Assembly: GCA_016191435.1 (NCBI GenBank)
Contig: JACPOQ010000032.1
Span: forward strand, 248,001-312,000
DNA from: Chloroflexota bacterium
Lineage (GTDB): Bacteria; Chloroflexota; Dehalococcoidia; Tepidiformales; Tepidiformaceae
DNA length: 64,000 bases
Direction: 5' to 3'
Shown: in pieces, positions 45,050 to 54,541 of the stretch
Layout of the letters: every line of letters begins with the position of its first letter
Numbering within the stretch: position 1 is the first letter of the stretch
Notes under the pieces: generated by a model
What the model was told of the DNA's origin: nothing
The model's database searches: none
What the model saw: the letters and a program-made list of their open reading frames with translations, nothing else
Program-made: the position numbers and the translations under genes

Positions 45050-47565
45050 TGGCGGCCCTGCTCTCTGATATGGCGCGCGTGCGGCGTGTGTTCGAGCTGG
45101 AGCTGCGCGGCGGGTGCGCCAATCGCGTCGTCGATGGCGGCCTCGACCGCATGCTCATCCAGATGGAGGAGGACGGGCTGCTGGCGATCGGCGGGCCGTT
45201 GCGGCAGCGCGTGCGGGTGCTGCCGGTGGGCGGCTACCGGTCGCTCCCGCACGCGGCGCGGAAGGAGTGGGTGGAAGCGACGATCCGCCTGCTCGCGGAC
45301 GGCGTTACGCCTGCGCCGCCGGTCCCATCCGCATCGAAGGCGATCGTCCGCCGCCCGGCGCCGCCTGCGGCAGTCATCGACCGGAGGCCATCGAGCGCAG
45401 CCGCTGAACCATCCGCCGCCACGGCGCGGTCGGCCCTAGGACTGAGCGCGCAGCATTCCGCACTTTCGCTCACGTCGCCCGTGTCGAAGCTGCCTGGCGT
45501 CGGCAAAGCGGCTACAGCGAAGCTGGAGAAGCTGGGCGTCGCGAGCGCGGCCGACGCGGTCTTCTTCTTCCCGCGGCGTTTCAACGACTTCACTGATCTG
45601 CGCCGCATCGCGGAGCTGAAGCCGGGGCCGGCGCCGCAGACGGTTGTTGGCACGGTGTTCTCGGTGCGCGAGATGCGCTTCGGGCGGCGCGTGAAGGGCG
45701 CGGAGGCGCTGGTGCAGGACGGCTCGGGCGTGCTGCGCGTGACGTGGTTCAACATGACGTACGTGGTGCGAACACTCGAAGAAGGCACGCGCGTGGTGCT
45801 TTCGGGGAAGGTGCGGTCGTTTCGCGGGCGGCTGCAGATGGAGAACCCGGAATACGAACCGATGGACGAGGAGATGGGCGCCGGACGGCTGGTCCCGGTG
45901 TACCCGGCCACGCAGGGGCTGAGCCAGCGCACCATCCGGCGGGCCGTGAAGGTGGCGGTGGATGGCCTCGCCGGGGCGGTGCCGGACGCGATCCCGGCGT
46001 GGCAGCGCGAACGGGACCAGCTTTCGCCACTCGGGGACGCGATTCGGACGTACCATTTCCCCTCGTCGTTCGTCGAAGCGGAGGATGCGCGCCGGCGGCT
46101 GGCGCTGGGGGAGTTCCTCGCGATCCAGGCGGCGGTGTTGATGCGGCGGGCGGAGTGGCAACAGGGGGATGAGTCGCCTTCACTATCGTTGGGCGCGCGG
46201 CTAGACGGGTTCCTGGCATCGCTGCCATTCAAGCTCACGCGGTCGCAGGCGGGGTGCTTCGAGGAGGTGCTGCGGGACCTTCGCGGGCCGCGCCCGATGC
46301 TGCGGTTGCTCCAGGGCGACGTGGGCAGCGGGAAGACCGTCGTTGCCTTCGGCGCGATGTTCGCGGCGGTGGCCTCCGGGATGCAGGCGGTGATGATGGC
46401 GCCGACCGAGATCCTCGCCGAGCAGCACTACCGCTCGCTATCACGGTCGCTGGGGGGCGCGGAGCTGAGCGCGCTGGATGGCGTGTTCGCGCCCGCATGG
46501 CTGGGCCGGCCCGTGCGAGCGCTGCTGCTCACTGGGTCGCTCACGCCGCTGCAAAAGGAACAGATCCGCAGCGACGCAGCGCACGGCGGGGCGGACATTA
46601 TCATTGGCACGCACGCGCTGCTCGAAGACGGCGTCGTCATTCCGCGCCTCGGGCTAGCGGTGGTCGATGAACAGCACCGGTTCGGGGTGCTGCAGCGAGC
46701 GAAGTTGCGCCAGAAGGGGCTGAACCCGCACCTGCTCGTGATGACGGCGACGCCCATCCCGCGCACGCTCGCGCTCACGGTCTACGGCGACCTCGAGGTT
46801 TCGACCATCACCGAGATGCCGCCGGGACGCAAGCCCGTAAACACTGTCTGGGTGCAGCCGCACGAACGCGAGGATGCCTACCAGTTCATCCGCGAGCACC
46901 TGGACAGGGGCGAGCAGGCGTTCGTTGTCTGCCCGCTCGTGGAAGACTCCGAGAGCCTTGACGTGCGGTCGGCGGAGGAGGAGTTCGAGCGGCTGCGCAC
47001 CGGGCCATTACGGGCGTACCGGGTCGAACTGCTGCACGGGCGGATGCCGGGCAAGGTCAAGGACGACGTGATGGAGCGCTTCGGGCGCCACGAATTCGAC
47101 GTGCTGGTGTCGACCAGCGTTATGGAAGTCGGGATCGACATCCCGAACGCCACCGTGATCGTGATCGAGGGCGCCGAACGCTTCGGCCTCAGCCAGCTGC
47201 ACCAGTTCCGCGGGCGGGTCGGGCGTTCGCCGATCCAGAGCTACTGCATGCTGTTCAGCACCGAGGACGAGCCGGGCCCGGACGCGCGCGAACGGCTGGA
47301 GGCGATGGTGGACACGACAGACGGCTTCAAGCTCGCGGAGGTGGACCTGGAGATGCGGGGCGAGGGAGAGGTCTGGGGGCGCGTACAGAGCGGCATCAAC
47401 AGCATGCTCCGCGTGGCGAAGCTCACGGACCGGGACCTGCTGCAGCGCGCCCGCGGGCTCGCGGAGGAGATCCTCGCGCGCGACCCGAAGTTGCAGCGCG
47501 CCGAGCACCGCACGCTCGCGGCGACAACAAAGCCGTTCCTGGAGAAGGCCACCGAGGCGAACTGA
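45049..47565 (+). CDS. recG: ATP-dependent DNA helicase RecG
   Basis: RLLQGDVGSGKTVVAFGAMFAA, MAPTEILAEQHY, VVDEQHRFGVLQRAKL, MTATPIPRTLALTVYGDLEVSTITEMPPGRKPV, LHQFRGRVGRS. Confidence 0.95.
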   Translation: MAALLSDMARVRRVFELELRGGCANRVVDGGLDRMLIQMEEDGLLAIGGPLRQRVRVLPVGGYRSLPHAARKEWVEATIRLLADGVTPAPPVPSASKAIVRRPAPPAAVIDRRPSSAAAEPSAATARSALGLSAQHSALSLTSPVSKLPGVGKAATAKLEKLGVASAADAVFFFPRRFNDFTDLRRIAELKPGPAPQTVVGTVFSVREMRFGRRVKGAEALVQDGSGVLRVTWFNMTYVVRTLEEGTRVVLSGKVRSFRGRLQMENPEYEPMDEEMGAGRLVPVYPATQGLSQRTIRRAVKVAVDGLAGAVPDAIPAWQRERDQLSPLGDAIRTYHFPSSFVEAEDARRRLALGEFLAIQAAVLMRRAEWQQGDESPSLSLGARLDGFLASLPFKLTRSQAGCFEEVLRDLRGPRPMLRLLQGDVGSGKTVVAFGAMFAAVASGMQAVMMAPTEILAEQHYRSLSRSLGGAELSALDGVFAPAWLGRPVRALLLTGSLTPLQKEQIRSDAAHGGADIIIGTHALLEDGVVIPRLGLAVVDEQHRFGVLQRAKLRQKGLNPHLLVMTATPIPRTLALTVYGDLEVSTITEMPPGRKPVNTVWVQPHEREDAYQFIREHLDRGEQAFVVCPLVEDSESLDVRSAEEEFERLRTGPLRAYRVELLHGRMPGKVKDDVMERFGRHEFDVLVSTSVMEVGIDIPNATVIVIEGAERFGLSQLHQFRGRVGRSPIQSYCMLFSTEDEPGPDARERLEAMVDTTDGFKLAEVDLEMRGEGEVWGRVQSGINSMLRVAKLTDRDLLQRARGLAEEILARDPKLQRAEHRTLAATTKPFLEKATEAN

Positions 47566-47682
47566 CGCGTTCGGCGTGAGCGGACGTACCGTGAAATCGG
47601 CATCCCGGCGGGTGGCGGGCTTCGCGGCCCGGCGACGATGGTCCTACCATGGCCGCATTCCTGTAGTGACGTGCGGAGCGCG

Positions 47683-48312
47683 ATGACACTCGACGACTTC
47701 CTGTTCGACGGCCCGGCGGAGGCGAAGAGCACGCTGGTGCTGGCGCATGGCGCGGGTGCGGCGATGGACAGCCCGTTTATGAACGCAATCGCCGAGGGCA
47801 TCGGCGCCGGCGGGGTGCGGGTGGCGCGCTTCGAATTCCCCTACATGCGGGCACGGCGCGAATCCGGGAGCCATCGCCTGCCGGACCGCGAAGCGGTGCT
47901 GCTGCAGACCTGGCGCGGGGCCGTGGCGGCGCTCGGCGGCGGGGCGGCAGTGGCCATCGGTGGGAAATCGATGGGCGGGCGGATGGCGAGCATGGTCGCG
48001 GACGAGCTCGGGGTGCGAGCGCTCGTGTGCCTCGGGTATCCGTTCCATGCACCGGGGCGTCCGGACAAACCGCGCATCGCCCACCTCGCCGGGATGGAGA
48101 CGCCGGCGCTCATCGTCCAGGGTACCCGCGACCCGTTCGGGGCGCGGGAGGAGGTCGAGGGCTACGGGCTGAGCGCCACCATCCGCGTGCACTGGCTGGA
48201 AGACGGCGACCACGACTTCAAGCCGCGCGCCTCCTCGGGGCGGACGCAGCGCCAAAACCGGGACGAGGCCATTGCAGCCGTGCTCGAATTCCTCGATTCG
48301 ATCCCGGAATAG
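47683..48312 (+). CDS. Alpha/beta hydrolase, KANL3/Tex30-like
   Basis: LVLAHGAGAAMDSPFMNAIAEGI, AIGGKSMGGRMASMVADE, QGTRDPFG, DGDHDFKP. Confidence 0.87.
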   Translation: MTLDDFLFDGPAEAKSTLVLAHGAGAAMDSPFMNAIAEGIGAGGVRVARFEFPYMRARRESGSHRLPDREAVLLQTWRGAVAALGGGAAVAIGGKSMGGRMASMVADELGVRALVCLGYPFHAPGRPDKPRIAHLAGMETPALIVQGTRDPFGAREEVEGYGLSATIRVHWLEDGDHDFKPRASSGRTQRQNRDEAIAAVLEFLDSIPE

Positions 48313-48327
48313 CCTTCCCGGAGACGG

Positions 48328-48822
48328 TCAGCTGAGGACGACACGCTCGCCCGGCTCGGGCTGGCCGCCGGCGGCCCAGACGATGTAGTCCAGCTCGCCC
48401 GTATCGACGCCGGCCCGAGCCAGCTCCCATGCCAGCTCGGCGCGATGCTGGGCCGAATGCGTTAGCACCTGCGACAGCATCTCCTCCACCCGGAACTCGC
48501 GCTCCCACCAGGGCACGAACACCGGCTGCGCGAGGCGTCCGTCATCGAGCGTGGCGCACGCGGCGTCCCAGCCACGGGCGCTTTGGGTCACGTAGTCGAT
48601 GAGCGCGCCGAGTCCTTGCGGGGCGACTGGCCGCTCGGGCTTGCCGCGCACCAGGTCGAGGAACCCGCGCTCAACGGAGGCCAGGTGTTGGGCACGCGTG
48701 AGGATCGGATCGCCGTCGTACGCGACGGTTGCGAGCAGGCTCTCGTGTTCGCCGCGGAAGGCGTCGAGGACTGTGCGGTTGGCCCACCCGTTATGCTTGA
48801 ACATCAGGGTGAATGGCTGCAT
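48328..48822 (-). CDS. DinB-family (four-helix bundle) protein
   Basis: FKHNGWANRTVLDAF, ILTRAQHLASVERGFLDLV, VLTHSAQHRAELAWELARAG. Confidence 0.85.
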   Translation of the reverse strand: MQPFTLMFKHNGWANRTVLDAFRGEHESLLATVAYDGDPILTRAQHLASVERGFLDLVRGKPERPVAPQGLGALIDYVTQSARGWDAACATLDDGRLAQPVFVPWWEREFRVEEMLSQVLTHSAQHRAELAWELARAGVDTGELDYIVWAAGGQPEPGERVVLS

Positions 48823-48850
48823 GGGGTTCCCTCCAGGTTGTGTTCGGCCG

Positions 48851-49252
48851 TCATTCGACGCGCGTTGCTTGGCCCCGTGCCAGTTCGGAAAGCCGGTGCG
48901 GCAGCCGGGCACTGCCTTTCACCAGTGGCCCGAAGCGCCAGGCCACGGCTTCTTCGAACACCTCCGCCGTGGCCCGGGGGACCTTCGATTCCTGAGCCAT
49001 GATCCAGGCGCCCGCGAGGAGGCGGAGGTGATAGAGCGTCGCGCCGGCGAACTGGTGCTCGTCCAGCGCGGCGACGGTCTCGGATTCCTCGGCGGTGACG
49101 CGTTCGGCGAGCGCCGCGGCAGGGCGTGCGATGAAGGGGTCGAGGTCCACGACGCGCCCGAACGACGTCATAAGCTTGCCGTAGACGGCGTCATCGATGC
49201 GCGGCTTTCGTTTGAACACCGGCTGCGATCCCGGCCGGGCGGGTCCCGGCAA
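48851..49252 (-). CDS. Hypothetical protein
   Basis: 133 aa ORF between flanking genes with no competing assignment; no family recognised. Confidence 0.45.
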   Translation of the reverse strand: MPGPARPGSQPVFKRKPRIDDAVYGKLMTSFGRVVDLDPFIARPAAALAERVTAEESETVAALDEHQFAGATLYHLRLLAGAWIMAQESKVPRATAEVFEEAVAWRFGPLVKGSARLPHRLSELARGQATRVE

Positions 49253-49281
49253 CCCATCGTATCTCGCGGGACGCGAACGCT

Positions 49282-49923
49282 GTGAGTACCGGTTTCACGC
49301 GTCCCGAGGTGGGCGGTGTGATCCTCGCCGGCGGGCGGAGCAGCCGCTTCGGCTCGGATAAGGCGAGTGCGTTGCTGTGCGGCCGGCCGTTGCTGCAGTG
49401 GGTGGCCGGGGCGGTCGCGGAGGTTTGCGGTGAACTGGTCGTGGTGCGTGCGCGCGGGCAGTTGCTCCCAGCGACCGGCGTTGAGGCGTCGCTCACGGTC
49501 GTCGATGACCGCTACGAGGCGCGCGGGCCGCTGGCGGGGATCGTGACCGGCTTCCACGAGACGGCGCAGCGCCTGTGCTTCGTCACGTCTTGCGATGCGC
49601 CGCTGCTGCGGCCGGAGGTCATCAGGTTGCTGGCCGCCGAGATCGGCGACTTCGACGCAGCTGTCCCGTATGCAGGGGGCTTCCGCCAGCCGCTGGTGGC
49701 GCTCTACCGGCGGGACCGCTGCCTCCCGGCGTTCGAGGCGCATCTCGCGGGCGGCGATGGGCGAATCCTTGGCGCGCTGGAGCAGCTGCGGGTGCGGGAC
49801 GTGCGCGAAGCGGACGTGTTGGATGTGGATCCTGGGCTGGACAGCTTTCGCAACGCCAACGACCCGGCCGCGCTGGCGGAGATCGCGCATCGAGTCGAGG
49901 CGGACGCGGTGGGACGGCCATGA
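49282..49923 (+). CDS. mobA: Molybdenum cofactor guanylyltransferase
   Basis: VGGVILAGGRSSRFGSDKASALLCGRPLLQWV, CFVTSCDAPLLRPEVIRLL. Confidence 0.88.
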   Translation: MSTGFTRPEVGGVILAGGRSSRFGSDKASALLCGRPLLQWVAGAVAEVCGELVVVRARGQLLPATGVEASLTVVDDRYEARGPLAGIVTGFHETAQRLCFVTSCDAPLLRPEVIRLLAAEIGDFDAAVPYAGGFRQPLVALYRRDRCLPAFEAHLAGGDGRILGALEQLRVRDVREADVLDVDPGLDSFRNANDPAALAEIAHRVEADAVGRP

Positions 49924-50687
49924 GCAATCGAGACGCACCGCGATTGCCGCGTGGTGGCTCGGCGACGGCTGATACGGCAATGGACGGCGAGACCACAATC
50001 GCGTTCACCGTCGTGCGCAGCGCCAGGCGGCGGAAGACCGTCACCCTCCAGGTCGACGCGGAGCGCGGGGTGACGGTCCGGGCGCCGCTGCGTGTGCCGG
50101 CAGCAGAGTTGCGGGAACTGGTCCGCAAGCGATCGGCATGGATCGCGGAGCGCCAGCGACTCATCGCCCTGCGCGGCCGCACCGAGGTGGGGGCGGCGGG
50201 ATCTTCGATTTCGTACCTGGGCCGGGACCTCGCTGTGGACGTGGCCGAATCAGATGGGCCGCGGACGCCGGTCCGGCTTCGCGGAGGCCGGCTCACGGTT
50301 TCGCCGCCGGCCGGGCTTCTGCCGGCGGCACGAGCAGAAGCTGTGCGTGCTGCGTTGCGGACGTGGCTCATGCGGCGGTCCGCGTATGTCATCCGGCGGC
50401 GCGTGGCTTCCTGGGCGGCGGCGATGGAGGCGCAGCCGGCGGCCGTGCTTATCCGCGACCAGAAGCGGCGGTGGGGCAGCTGTTCGGCCGATGGCACGCT
50501 TCGCTTCAACTGGCGGCTCGTGATGTTGGAGGTTGACGCCATCGACTACGTTGTTGTCCATGAGCTGGCGCACTTGCGGCACCGGGACCACGGGCCGCAG
50601 TTCTGGGCGGTGGTGCGAGCATTCGCGCCTACGGAGCCGGTCCAGCGGGCGCGGCTGCGGGCGTTTTCTGGCGCCACTGAGTTTTAA
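49920..50687 (+). CDS. YgjP-like / M48-type zinc metallopeptidase
   Basis: SARRRKTVTLQVDAERGVTVRAPLRV, RRWGSCSADGTLRFNWRLVM, YVVVHELAHLRHRDHGPQFWAVV; ATGA overlap with mobA. Confidence 0.9.
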   Translation: MSNRDAPRLPRGGSATADTAMDGETTIAFTVVRSARRRKTVTLQVDAERGVTVRAPLRVPAAELRELVRKRSAWIAERQRLIALRGRTEVGAAGSSISYLGRDLAVDVAESDGPRTPVRLRGGRLTVSPPAGLLPAARAEAVRAALRTWLMRRSAYVIRRRVASWAAAMEAQPAAVLIRDQKRRWGSCSADGTLRFNWRLVMLEVDAIDYVVVHELAHLRHRDHGPQFWAVVRAFAPTEPVQRARLRAFSGATEF

Positions 50688-50819
50688 GGCGCCAGTCACC
50701 GGCACTGGCGGCAACGATTATGGACCAGAGGTCCCGTGCCGTGATCCCGTTCGGACGTATCGGGGCGGGGCGGCCGGCACGACTCTGGCGATGAGCGTGA
50801 GAACGCGAGGAGGAACGAC

Positions 50820-51326
50820 ATGAAGGTCCTCGTCGTAACGGCGTCGAGGTACGGCTCGACGACCGGCATTGGCGCGGCGATCGCTGAGGTGCTGCGCGAG
50901 CGTGGGTTCGAGACTGAGACCGCGCCGGCATTGCATGCACCGGGACCCGAGCGCTACGGCGCGGTCATCGTTGGTTCGGGCGTGTACATGGGCCACTGGC
51001 TGGACGCGGCGCGGGTCTACATCGAGCGCCATGCGATGGAGCTGCGAGAGCGGCCGGTCTGGCTATTTTCAAGCGGGCCCCTGGGCAACCCGTTGAAGCC
51101 CGATGAAACGCACGCGGTATCCATCGACCACCTGCTGGGGTATAGCCGCGCGAAGCAGCACCGGCTCTTCGCCGGCGCGCTCGAGCGGCGGCGGCTGAAC
51201 TTCGCGGACAAGGCGATCTCCATGGCGCTCCACGCGCCCGAAGGCGACTTCCGCGACTGGGATGCGATTCGCGGGTGGGCGGAGTCGATCGCGGCCACGC
51301 TGGTGGCCATACCGGCCACGGCGTAG
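50820..51326 (+). CDS. Flavodoxin-domain protein (HemG-like)
   Basis: KVLVVTASRYGSTTGIGAAIAEVLRERGFE, VIVGSGVYMGHWLDAARVYIERH, WLFSSGPLG. Confidence 0.87.
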   Translation: MKVLVVTASRYGSTTGIGAAIAEVLRERGFETETAPALHAPGPERYGAVIVGSGVYMGHWLDAARVYIERHAMELRERPVWLFSSGPLGNPLKPDETHAVSIDHLLGYSRAKQHRLFAGALERRRLNFADKAISMALHAPEGDFRDWDAIRGWAESIAATLVAIPATA

Positions 51327-51434
51327 CCGCTTCGTGCGATGGCGGCGCCGGCGCTACGATATGGCGGCCGCTGACCGCGCTGACGGGTGCGACGCCGCGC
51401 GGCGAGAGGCCATCGAAACGCCGCCGGCAAGCCG

Positions 51435-52028
51435 ATGGCGGAGGAGGGCCAGCTGACCGCGATTACCGCGATTCTCGGCAGCGTGACGCCGCCCGGGCGG
51501 CTCTCAACGGCGGTGCGCGATGCGCTCGCGCGCGCCGCCACATCGGGGCATGGGACGACGCTGCTTGACCTTGGCCAGCTCTCCCTCGGGTTCGCCGACG
51601 GGCGGCCACTGGAGCAACTCACCGACGACACGCCGCGGCTCGTGCAATCGGTCCAGGCCGCCGATGCGGTGCTGCTGGCGACGCCGATTTACCGCGCGAC
51701 GCTGACGGGCGCGCTGAAAAACGCGCTCGATTTGCTGCCGCTTGAGGCGCTCCGCGACACACCCGTGGGGATCGTCTCGATGGGCGCGACGCTGCACCAC
51801 TTCCTCGGCGCGGAAAGCCACCTGCGCGACATCCTCGCCTGGTTCGGTGCGATCACGGCGCCGACGGCGGTCTACCTGTCGCCGGCGGATTTCGTGGATG
51901 GGAAGCTGGCGGGCGGCGCGGCCGCCGCCCTCGATGAGCTTATTGCCTCGCTGGTCCGGCTGACAGGTTTGAGCGGCGGTGGCGGGCTTGGCCCGGCGCC
52001 GCTGGCGGCAGGCCCGCCGAAGGGATAG
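51435..52028 (+). CDS. NADPH-dependent FMN reductase family protein
   Basis: ITAILGSVTPPGRLSTAVRDALA, QAADAVLLATPIYRATLTGALKNALDLLPLEALRDTPVGIV. Confidence 0.87.
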   Translation: MAEEGQLTAITAILGSVTPPGRLSTAVRDALARAATSGHGTTLLDLGQLSLGFADGRPLEQLTDDTPRLVQSVQAADAVLLATPIYRATLTGALKNALDLLPLEALRDTPVGIVSMGATLHHFLGAESHLRDILAWFGAITAPTAVYLSPADFVDGKLAGGAAAALDELIASLVRLTGLSGGGGLGPAPLAAGPPKG

Positions 52029-52231
52029 CGCCGCGGGACGAGTTGGGAGCTCGACAGGGAGTTCAGGCGGTCCGCTTCGAGCTCGTACTCGTGTTGAAGC
52101 CGCTGGGCAACCGCCCGGGCCTCTTCTTCCGTCTTGCAGATGGCAACGGGGGTGATCTTGCCGTCCGGCATCACGGCCCACCCGTCTTTCGTGAGCTCGA
52201 TCCAGAAGGTCTCGCGGTGGCTGTCCGGCAT
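51872..52231 (-). CDS. Hypothetical protein, antisense-overlapping the FMN reductase 3' end
   Basis: N-terminal part (MPDSHRETFWIELTKDGWAVMPDGKITPVAICKTEEEARAVAQRLQHEYELEADRL) looks like real protein; the C-terminal third is low-complexity and overlaps 157 bp antisense. Confidence 0.45.
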   Translation of the reverse strand: MPDSHRETFWIELTKDGWAVMPDGKITPVAICKTEEEARAVAQRLQHEYELEADRLNSLSSSQLVPRRYPFGGPAASGAGPSPPPPLKPVSRTSEAISSSRAAAAPPASFPSTKSAGDR

Positions 52232-52491
52232 CTCAAGGTACTCCTTCCCGACCGCTGACTGGCATCGCTCACACTGCGGTCAGGCGCCGGAAATACATTT
52301 TGCCCGGTTTGGGAGCGCCCGTGTGAAGGTCGCGTGTATCAAATCCGTTTACGCGACGCCAGGAGTGGCGCGCGGGCAGGAGTGTGAACGCGCGGCCCTC
52401 CGCTACCCGAGCGCTCACACTTCCGCTAGAGTCGGAGCATTCGAACGCGGCCTGGGGCGTTGCCCTGTGCGGCGCGGACAGTGGAGGGGTC

Positions 52492-53718
52492 ATGATCGAC
52501 TTCGAAATCCCGGAGGAGGCGAAAGCGATCCGGGAAAGGGTGCGAAAGTTCGTGCAGGAGGAATGCGTACCGGCCGAGGAAGAGCTCCAGCACCGGCCGT
52601 ACAAGGACGTGCTGGGGGACTTGCGGGCGAAGGCCCGCGCGCAGGGGCTGTGGTGCCCGTTCATCCCGCCGGAGTGGGGCGGCATGGGGCTCGGGCCGCT
52701 GGCGAACGCGCTCGTGCAGATGGAGCTCGGCGAGAGCTACCTGGGGGCGCTCGCGCTCAACACCCAGGGCCCGGACGACGCCACCATGTTGACGCTGCTC
52801 ACGCACGGGACGCCGTTCCAGAAGGAGAAGTTCCTCAAGCCGCTGCTCGCCGGGGACAAGCGCATCTGCTATTCGATGACCGAGAAGGCGGCCGGCGCCG
52901 ACGCCACGGGGATGCAGACGCGCGCCATCCGCGACGGCGACAACTGGGTGCTCAACGGCGAGAAGTGGTTCAGCAGCGCGGCGAGCGTGGCCGATATCGC
53001 CGTGGTCATGGCGAAGACGGACCCGGAGGCGCCGCGGCACCAGCAATTCAGCACCTTCATCGTCGAGTTGCCGAACCCGGGCTACCAGATCCAGCGCAAC
53101 ATCAAGACCATGGCGGGCGAAAGCAAGCTCGGCGAGATCATCGGCGGCGGACACGCCGAAGTCATTATCAAGGACCTCGTGGTGCCGCACGAAAACCTGC
53201 TTGGCGGGCAGGGGCAGGGCTTCAACATGGGCCAGCACCGGCTGGCCTATGGGCGCCTGCGCCACGGGATGCACAACGTCGCAATGGCGCAGCGCGCGCT
53301 CGACATGGCGGCAAAGCGGGTGACGGAGCGCTCGACGTTCGGAAAGCCGCTCGCGGAGCGCCAGGGCGTGCAGTGGATGCTCGCGGACTGTGCGAGCGAG
53401 CTGTACATGGCACGGCTGATGCTGCTGCACATCGCGTACAAGGCCGAAAGGGGCATGGACCTGCGGCAGGAGAACTCGATCGCGAAGGTGTTCCTGGCGC
53501 ACATGGTGCACAAGGTGGTGGACACCGCCCTCCAGCTACATGGAGCGCTCGGGTATAGCGAGGACACGCCGCTGGCCCGCTGGTACACCCAGATCCGCTC
53601 GCAGCGGCTGGTGGACGGCCCGGACGAGGTGCACCGCTGGACGGTGGGCCGCAACGTCATCAAGGCGTACCAGCAGTACGGGACGACCGCCTCGGCCGCC
53701 GGCGGGGACCTGATTTAG
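52492..53718 (+). CDS. Acyl-CoA dehydrogenase
   Basis: YSMTEKAAGADATGMQTRAIRDGDNWVLNGEKWFSSAASVADIAVVMAKTD, ALGYSEDTPLARWYTQIRSQRLVDGPDEVHRWTVGRNVIKAY. Confidence 0.94.
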   Translation: MIDFEIPEEAKAIRERVRKFVQEECVPAEEELQHRPYKDVLGDLRAKARAQGLWCPFIPPEWGGMGLGPLANALVQMELGESYLGALALNTQGPDDATMLTLLTHGTPFQKEKFLKPLLAGDKRICYSMTEKAAGADATGMQTRAIRDGDNWVLNGEKWFSSAASVADIAVVMAKTDPEAPRHQQFSTFIVELPNPGYQIQRNIKTMAGESKLGEIIGGGHAEVIIKDLVVPHENLLGGQGQGFNMGQHRLAYGRLRHGMHNVAMAQRALDMAAKRVTERSTFGKPLAERQGVQWMLADCASELYMARLMLLHIAYKAERGMDLRQENSIAKVFLAHMVHKVVDTALQLHGALGYSEDTPLARWYTQIRSQRLVDGPDEVHRWTVGRNVIKAYQQYGTTASAAGGDLI

Positions 53719-53749
53719 CCGCGCCAGCGCGCGAACGGAGGGGGATCCC

Positions 53750-54538
53750 GTGGCAGTTGCCACCGAAGCCGAGCAGCAGGTCATCGACCTGGCGACGGGA
53801 CCAGTCCGGGTGTTCCGGGGCGGGGCGGGCGCGCAGGTGCTCGTGCTGCACCACGACTTCGAGGCGACGGGCTGGGGCGCGTTCCACGAGCAGCTGGCCC
53901 GGTCATTTTCGGTCATCACCTCGGAGATGCCGGGATACGGCGAATCGGCGCGGCTCGACTGGGCGCGGCACCCGCGCGACCTGGCCGGAGTGCTGCTGGC
54001 GCTCGTCCGGCGGCTCGGCTTGCGGGAGTACTCGCTCGTGGGCCTCGGATTCGGAGGCTGGGTGGCGGCGGAGATGGCGGCGTTCGCGCCGGCGGATATG
54101 GCCCGGCTGGTGCTGGTGGGCGCTGCGGGGATCAAGCCGGAGTCCAGCGACATCCTGGACCAGGTGATGATGGACCACCGCGAGTACGTGCGATCGGGGT
54201 TCGCGGAGGCCGCTGCGTTCGAAGCATTGTTCGGCGAGCGCACGCCGGCGGAGCAGAAGACGCGGTGGGAAGCCGCCCGCGAGACCATCGCGCGCATCTC
54301 CTGGAAGCCGTACATGTACTCGTACGAACTGCCCGAGTTGCTGCGGGAAATGCCAGTGCCCACGACCGTCATCTGGGGCACGGAGGACCGTGTGGTGCCT
54401 CCCGAATGTGCCACGCGCTACGCGAACCTGATCCCGAACGCCGCTATCCGGCTCGTAGCCGGCGGCGGGCACTGGCTGGACCTGGAACGCCCGGCGGAAC
54501 TGGCAGGGATCATCGCGGCGTCGATCGCCACGGAGTGA
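53750..54538 (+). CDS. Alpha/beta-hydrolase fold protein lacking the nucleophilic Ser at the elbow
   Basis: FRGGAGAQVLVLHHDFEATGWGAFHEQLARSFSVITSEMPGYGES, LVGLGFGGWVAAEMAAF, WGTEDRVVPPE. Confidence 0.85.
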   Translation: MAVATEAEQQVIDLATGPVRVFRGGAGAQVLVLHHDFEATGWGAFHEQLARSFSVITSEMPGYGESARLDWARHPRDLAGVLLALVRRLGLREYSLVGLGFGGWVAAEMAAFAPADMARLVLVGAAGIKPESSDILDQVMMDHREYVRSGFAEAAAFEALFGERTPAEQKTRWEAARETIARISWKPYMYSYELPELLREMPVPTTVIWGTEDRVVPPECATRYANLIPNAAIRLVAGGGHWLDLERPAELAGIIAASIATE

Positions 54539-54541
54539 GTT

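Noticed and set aside
48328-48822. DinB-family protein considered as a DNA-damage gene linked to DNA polymerase IV
   Set aside because: The DinB four-helix fold is unrelated to E. coli dinB (Pol IV) and is usually a thiol-transferase-like or unknown protein.
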